Positions 60,706 through 64,000 of a DNA stretch of 64,000 nt are shown here, piece by piece; position 1 is the stretch's first letter, and each line of letters starts with the position of its first letter. The notes under the pieces were generated by a model, which ran no database searches, was not told the DNA's origin, and was given only the letters and a program-made list of their open reading frames with translations. This stretch comes from Flavobacteriaceae bacterium UBA6231. GTDB lineage: Bacteria > Bacteroidota > Bacteroidia > Flavobacteriales > Flavobacteriaceae. The translations under genes and the position numbers were made by a program. The stretch spans positions 1 to 64,000 of the forward strand of contig DJWL01000200.1 of the NCBI GenBank assembly GCA_002441545.1, in the 5' to 3' direction.

Positions 60706-61281
60706 TCACTCTCTAACTTTACCAGTAAAAACACTCGCTTTTGAGTTATAAGGATTACCCGAAGATCGCCTAAAGGATACTATTTGCCCACAATGCCAAA
60801 CTGCATCTTCAATTGGGCCATTAAGGTTGTTCCAAAAAGGAAATTCGCGCGCTCCAAAAATTAGTTTGAATTGAGAAACATCTTCTGAATGTCGTAAAAT
60901 ATCTGCCGCAGTTTTTATGTTCTCTAAAGTTTGTTTTCTTTTTTCTTCAAATGTAAACTCAGAAACATTATTACCTCCATCATTCGATTTTTTTAATGTA
61001 GCATTAACAATCACTTTTGATAATCCATAAATGTGCTCAATAGTTTCTCCACTAGTTCTAGCGTCTTCACTTGGTTTAAAATTTAAATCATTTTCTGTTA
61101 ATCCTTCTGTTGCCCAATAATATCTAAAACCTAAACCATCTAACATCCTAGCTGCAACACTACCAGCAGTATATGTTTCTGGATAATCTGGAATTTCATA
61201 ATAAGGTAATTTAGTTTTCATATCAGTTTGAGATTGAAGTTGAAACGTAATTAAAAGGGCAAACATTAATAACTTTTTCAT
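60706..61281 (-). CDS. Secreted DinB-like protein
   Basis: A 191 aa protein with a signal peptide (MKKLLMFALLITFQLQSQ), then a four-helix DinB-like domain with potential metal ligands in SGETIEHIYGLS (His near 83) and EDAVWHCGQIVSF (His near 163). The YYWATEGLTENDLNFKP segment matches the first helix pair. Metal-dependent thiol or hydrolase functions are known in the DinB superfamily; none can be assigned here. Its start overlaps the stop of the M28 peptidase gene by 1 bp, so they are co-translated. Confidence 0.7.
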   Translation of the reverse strand: MKKLLMFALLITFQLQSQTDMKTKLPYYEIPDYPETYTAGSVAARMLDGLGFRYYWATEGLTENDLNFKPSEDARTSGETIEHIYGLSKVIVNATLKKSNDGGNNVSEFTFEEKRKQTLENIKTAADILRHSEDVSQFKLIFGAREFPFWNNLNGPIEDAVWHCGQIVSFRRSSGNPYNSKASVFTGKVRE

Positions 61282-62663
61282 TATTTTACTCCATATTTAT
61301 CAAACAAATACATAAGTGATGTCATGGTTGCTGCGCCAAGTTCCAATTCTCTTTTATTTATGGCATCAAAAGTATCATTACTGGCATGGTGATAATCAAA
61401 GTATCGTTGCGAATCTGGTCTTAAACCGGCCAAAACAATGTTGTCATTTTTTAAAGGCCCAATATCTGCACCACTTCCACCCTTTTCAAAATAATGTATT
61501 AAATAAGGTTTAAACAATGGTTCCCAAGATAATGCCATATTAAAATTGGCATCATCACAATCAAATGAAAAGCCTCTTGGTGTAAATCCGCCAGAATCAC
61601 TTTCTAACGCAAACACATGTTTCTCTCCTTTTTGTTCAGCTTCTTCTGCGTATTTTTCTCCACCTCTTAAACCATTTTCTTCATTCATAAACAAAATAAC
61701 TCTTATGCTATGTTTTGGCTTGATACCAGATTCTTTTATTAACCTTAAAACTTCCATGGATTGCACAATTCCTGCGCCATCATCATGTGATCCATCACCT
61801 AAATCCCAAGAATCCAAATGACCTCCTACAACCATATATTCATTTGGAAATTCACTACCAGTAATTTCTCCAATAACATTATAAGATTGAACATCTTTTA
61901 ACTGCTTGCAACTTTGTTTAAAATAGAATTTTACATTTTTATCAAGCTCTAGCATGGTGCTCAACAATTCGGCATCATTTGTGGAAATAGCTGCAGATGG
62001 AATTCTTTGCTCTACCGGTAAATCATTATAGGTCATAGCACCTGTATGAGGTAAATCATCTAATCGCAAATTCATTGACCTCACAATAACCGCAGCCGCA
62101 CCATATTTAGCGGCTTCAACAGCTCCCATATAGCGTTGATTAACACAACCTCCATAAGCTTCATGTGTCTGAATTAAATCGGCCTGCATGGGTCTGTTAT
62201 AAAACACTATTTTACCTTCAATTTTATCCTTTCCTAAGGCTTCCAATTCCTCAAAATTATGAACTTCTACAACATTGGCTTTAATTCCTAAAGCAGGTGT
62301 TTCCACAGAGCCACCAAGGGCACAAATATTTACGGTAGTGGTTTTTCCCGGTTCACTTTCTATAAAGGCATATTCTTTAGCTCCTCTAACCCATTTTGGA
62401 ACCATTACCGGTTGTAACCAAACGTTATCCAATCCTAATTTTTCTAACTCTTCTTTCCCCCAATCGACTGCTTTTTCCGCACCTAAAGAACCCGATAACC
62501 TGCTTCCAATTTGATTTGATAAATAATTCAACCAATCAAAACTTTTTCCGTTTGTTAAAGATTGCTTATAGAATTCTCTAATAATTTCTTCATCTGATTG
62601 TGAAAAAACTGGAACTGTAATTAAAAGCGCTAATAGAAAAAAAGTTGATTTAAACTTAACCAT
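61281..62663 (-). CDS. Secreted M28 family zinc peptidase
   Basis: A 460 aa aminopeptidase or carboxypeptidase with a signal peptide (ending VPVFSQ), a PA-type insert (about 110-250) and the M28 catalytic domain. Metal and catalytic residues are visible: VVGGHLDSWDLGDGSHDDGAG (His and bridging Asp), FMNEENGLRGG (catalytic Glu), ALESDSGGF (Asp) and DYHHASNDTFDAI (His). It is similar in length to Q-type carboxypeptidases of Bacteroidota. It lies upstream of the DinB-like gene in one unit. Confidence 0.92.
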   Translation of the reverse strand: MVKFKSTFFLLALLITVPVFSQSDEEIIREFYKQSLTNGKSFDWLNYLSNQIGSRLSGSLGAEKAVDWGKEELEKLGLDNVWLQPVMVPKWVRGAKEYAFIESEPGKTTTVNICALGGSVETPALGIKANVVEVHNFEELEALGKDKIEGKIVFYNRPMQADLIQTHEAYGGCVNQRYMGAVEAAKYGAAAVIVRSMNLRLDDLPHTGAMTYNDLPVEQRIPSAAISTNDAELLSTMLELDKNVKFYFKQSCKQLKDVQSYNVIGEITGSEFPNEYMVVGGHLDSWDLGDGSHDDGAGIVQSMEVLRLIKESGIKPKHSIRVILFMNEENGLRGGEKYAEEAEQKGEKHVFALESDSGGFTPRGFSFDCDDANFNMALSWEPLFKPYLIHYFEKGGSGADIGPLKNDNIVLAGLRPDSQRYFDYHHASNDTFDAINKRELELGAATMTSLMYLFDKYGVK

Positions 62664-62753
62664 ATGTTTTATTTTAGATTTTTAAAGGTAGCATTAATGA
62701 AAATTTTAAGATGCAAACAAATTCATAAAATTTTAAAAAAATAACTTGATTTG

Positions 62754-63635
62754 TTATGATTCCTTTTCAAGTTGTTGTTTGTATAATTCTAAATTTGATT
62801 TTAAATCATCATCTACATCAGGATATTTAATGTCTGTATAAGTATTTAAAGTATCGTACATGATTTTTGCAACAATATAACGTGCTGTAGATTTATCATC
62901 TGCGGGAATATTATACCATGGTGCATGTGGTTTAGATGTTCTGTTTATGGCGTCTTCATAACAGTCTTGATATTTATCCCAAAGTTTACGCTCTTTTAAA
63001 TCGCCAGCGGAAAATTTCCAGTTTTTTTCTTGTTTTTCCAATCGGCGTAGTAACCGTTGCCTTTGCTCTTCTTTAGAAATATTTAAAAAGAATTTAAAAA
63101 TAATAGTTCCGTTTTCAGACAAATGCTTTTCAAAATTATTTATTTGTTCAAAACGTTTATCCCAAAAAGCATCATTAACATCTTCAACTGAATTTACTGT
63201 TGGAATATTTTCAGACAAAATATATCCTGGATGTACTCTGGTAACCAATACATTTTCATAATGTGTCCTATTGAATACTCCAAATTTTCCTCTAACCGGA
63301 AGCACTAAATAATGCCTCCATAAATAATCATGACCCAATTCTAATTCGGTTGGAACTTTAAAACTGTGAACTTCCACGCCTTGAGCATTAAAATCTTTAA
63401 AAACTTCTCGAACTAAACTATCTTTTCCAGAAGTATCCATTCCTTGAAGGCAAACCAAAACGGCATATTTACCTTGTGCATACATAGCATCTTGAATACT
63501 ACTGAGTTTTATTCTAACAGATTCTAACTCTTTATTTATTTTCTTTTCAGAAACCTTTAAATCATAATTTGTAGAGACTTCTTTCAAATTAATTTTTGAT
63601 GATACGCGAAACTCTTCTGCCGAAATTTTTTTCAT
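62754..63635 (-). CDS. ppk2: Polyphosphate kinase 2 family protein
   Basis: Transfers phosphate between polyphosphate and nucleoside mono- or diphosphates. It has Walker A GMDTSGKDS (65-73), the lid and conserved block GVFNRTHYENVLVTRVHP, FFLNISKEEQRQRLLRR, and the WYNIPADDKSTARYIVAKIM segment near the C terminus. At 293 aa it is a single-domain PPK2. Class (AMP or ADP use) cannot be fixed from the sequence alone. It stands alone on the minus strand. Confidence 0.92.
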   Translation of the reverse strand: MKKISAEEFRVSSKINLKEVSTNYDLKVSEKKINKELESVRIKLSSIQDAMYAQGKYAVLVCLQGMDTSGKDSLVREVFKDFNAQGVEVHSFKVPTELELGHDYLWRHYLVLPVRGKFGVFNRTHYENVLVTRVHPGYILSENIPTVNSVEDVNDAFWDKRFEQINNFEKHLSENGTIIFKFFLNISKEEQRQRLLRRLEKQEKNWKFSAGDLKERKLWDKYQDCYEDAINRTSKPHAPWYNIPADDKSTARYIVAKIMYDTLNTYTDIKYPDVDDDLKSNLELYKQQLEKES

Positions 63636-63717
63636 AAATCAATCCTTTAAAATAGTTTATAAATATAACTAAAACAATAAACTCGATGAAATGCACCTTA
63701 CTTTAATATGTTTTTAA

Positions 63718-63725
63718 TATTTTTG
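63718..63725 (+). promoter_or_regulatory. -7 box before the last partial gene
   Basis: TATTTTTG matches TAnnTTTG and lies 32 nt before the ATG at 63758. Confidence 0.35.
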
Positions 63726-63757
63726 GGCACCTACTTATTAATTTTACTCCAAATACC

Positions 63758-64000
63758 ATGAAAAGAAACTACCTTTTTTATTTGTTTATTATTGTTTGTT
63801 TAAAATTTCAAGGACAAACAAACTGTTCTGAAGCAGATTCTGATTTAATATATGCCTACTCTGATATAAAAACTTCGTACGCATCTAATAACATATCACA
63901 TTTAAAGTATAACGCACATAAATCGCTTGAAGCTTTTAAACTTGCTAAACCAAAATTAAAATCTTGTGGTTGCGAAGCTTCATATAATCTTGTTTATGAC
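63758..64000 (+). CDS. Partial secreted protein, cut by the window end
   Basis: An open frame of 81 codons that runs off the end. It starts MKRNYLFYLFIIVCLKFQGQTNC, a signal peptide with cleavage near QGQ. The mature part begins with CSEADSDLIYAYSDIKTSY and has a helix followed by KSCGCEASYN. The spacing of Cys and Tyr resembles helical secreted proteins of Flavobacteria, but I cannot name a family. It is divergent from ppk2. Confidence 0.6.
   Translation, partial: MKRNYLFYLFIIVCLKFQGQTNCSEADSDLIYAYSDIKTSYASNNISHLKYNAHKSLEAFKLAKPKLKSCGCEASYNLVYD

Overview
The window is AT-rich and densely packed. It carries several hallmarks of Bacteroidota, most likely the family Flavobacteriaceae: type IX secretion (T9SS) type A and type B C-terminal sorting domains, choice-of-anchor L secreted proteins, surface lipoproteins with acidic residues after the lipid cysteine, TAnnTTTG-type -7 promoter boxes, A-rich leaders without Shine-Dalgarno sequences, a CrtYcd-type lycopene cyclase, and TPR-containing hybrid sensors. 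No rRNA, tRNA, CRISPR array, transposase, integrase or phage gene was seen.

Layout. 1-4.5 kb: a carotenoid locus, made of a CarH-like B12/MerR regulator followed by crtI, crtB, crtZ and crtYcd, enough to turn GGPP into zeaxanthin-type pigment. A perfect inverted repeat overlaps the crtI promoter. 4.5-7.8 kb (minus strand): a TlpA-like thioredoxin, DUF5606, peptide deformylase, a T9SS type A protein, RuvX/YqgF and a small secreted protein, several separated by hairpin terminators. 8-16.7 kb: dapD, then an envelope-glycan group (CDP-glycerol-type transferase, WaaE-like GT2, Kdo-kinase-like protein, rhamnosyltransferase-like protein), tsaC, CCA-adding enzyme, GNAT, heme A synthase and a pRiA4b ORF3-like protein. 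16.7-29.7 kb: an orphan kinase-like protein, an ABC transporter pair, and three consecutive giant T9SS type B proteins, one of which carries eleven CDxDxDG-type repeats.

29.7-39.7 kb: uvrB, then about 7.9 kb holding a TPR hybrid sensor/AraC protein, a 51-residue ORF, three surface lipoproteins, an OmpA protein and a hypothetical protein. This block ends in a second copy of the last codons of uvrB followed by a strong terminator. It therefore looks like DNA inserted at the uvrB 3' end that displaced the original tail. 39.7-46.5 kb: a TerB-like protein, a short DUF1456 protein, sucC, lysA, and a TPR/HisKA_2 sensor kinase with its LytTR regulator.

46.5-59.7 kb: a lipoprotein, a 108-bp palindrome-rich element, and then a very tight plus-strand array with no gap above 36 bp. 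The array encodes an SDR epimerase, two NTF2-like lipoproteins, a fatty-acid hydroxylase, an M19 dipeptidase, a prolyl-peptidase-like hydrolase, an SGNH/MBOAT O-acyltransferase pair, DUF418 and DUF1624 membrane proteins, an amino-acid permease and a truncated DUF6090 protein. Two mini-genes in it look like in-frame internal-deletion relics. Consecutive genes share an AACCAACC-like leader. This array is the best candidate for an undescribed system; a role in amino-acid or peptide lipid modification or recycling is only an inference. 59.8-64 kb: a TolB-like propeller, a DinB-like protein, an M28 peptidase, PPK2 and the start of a secreted protein cut by the window edge.
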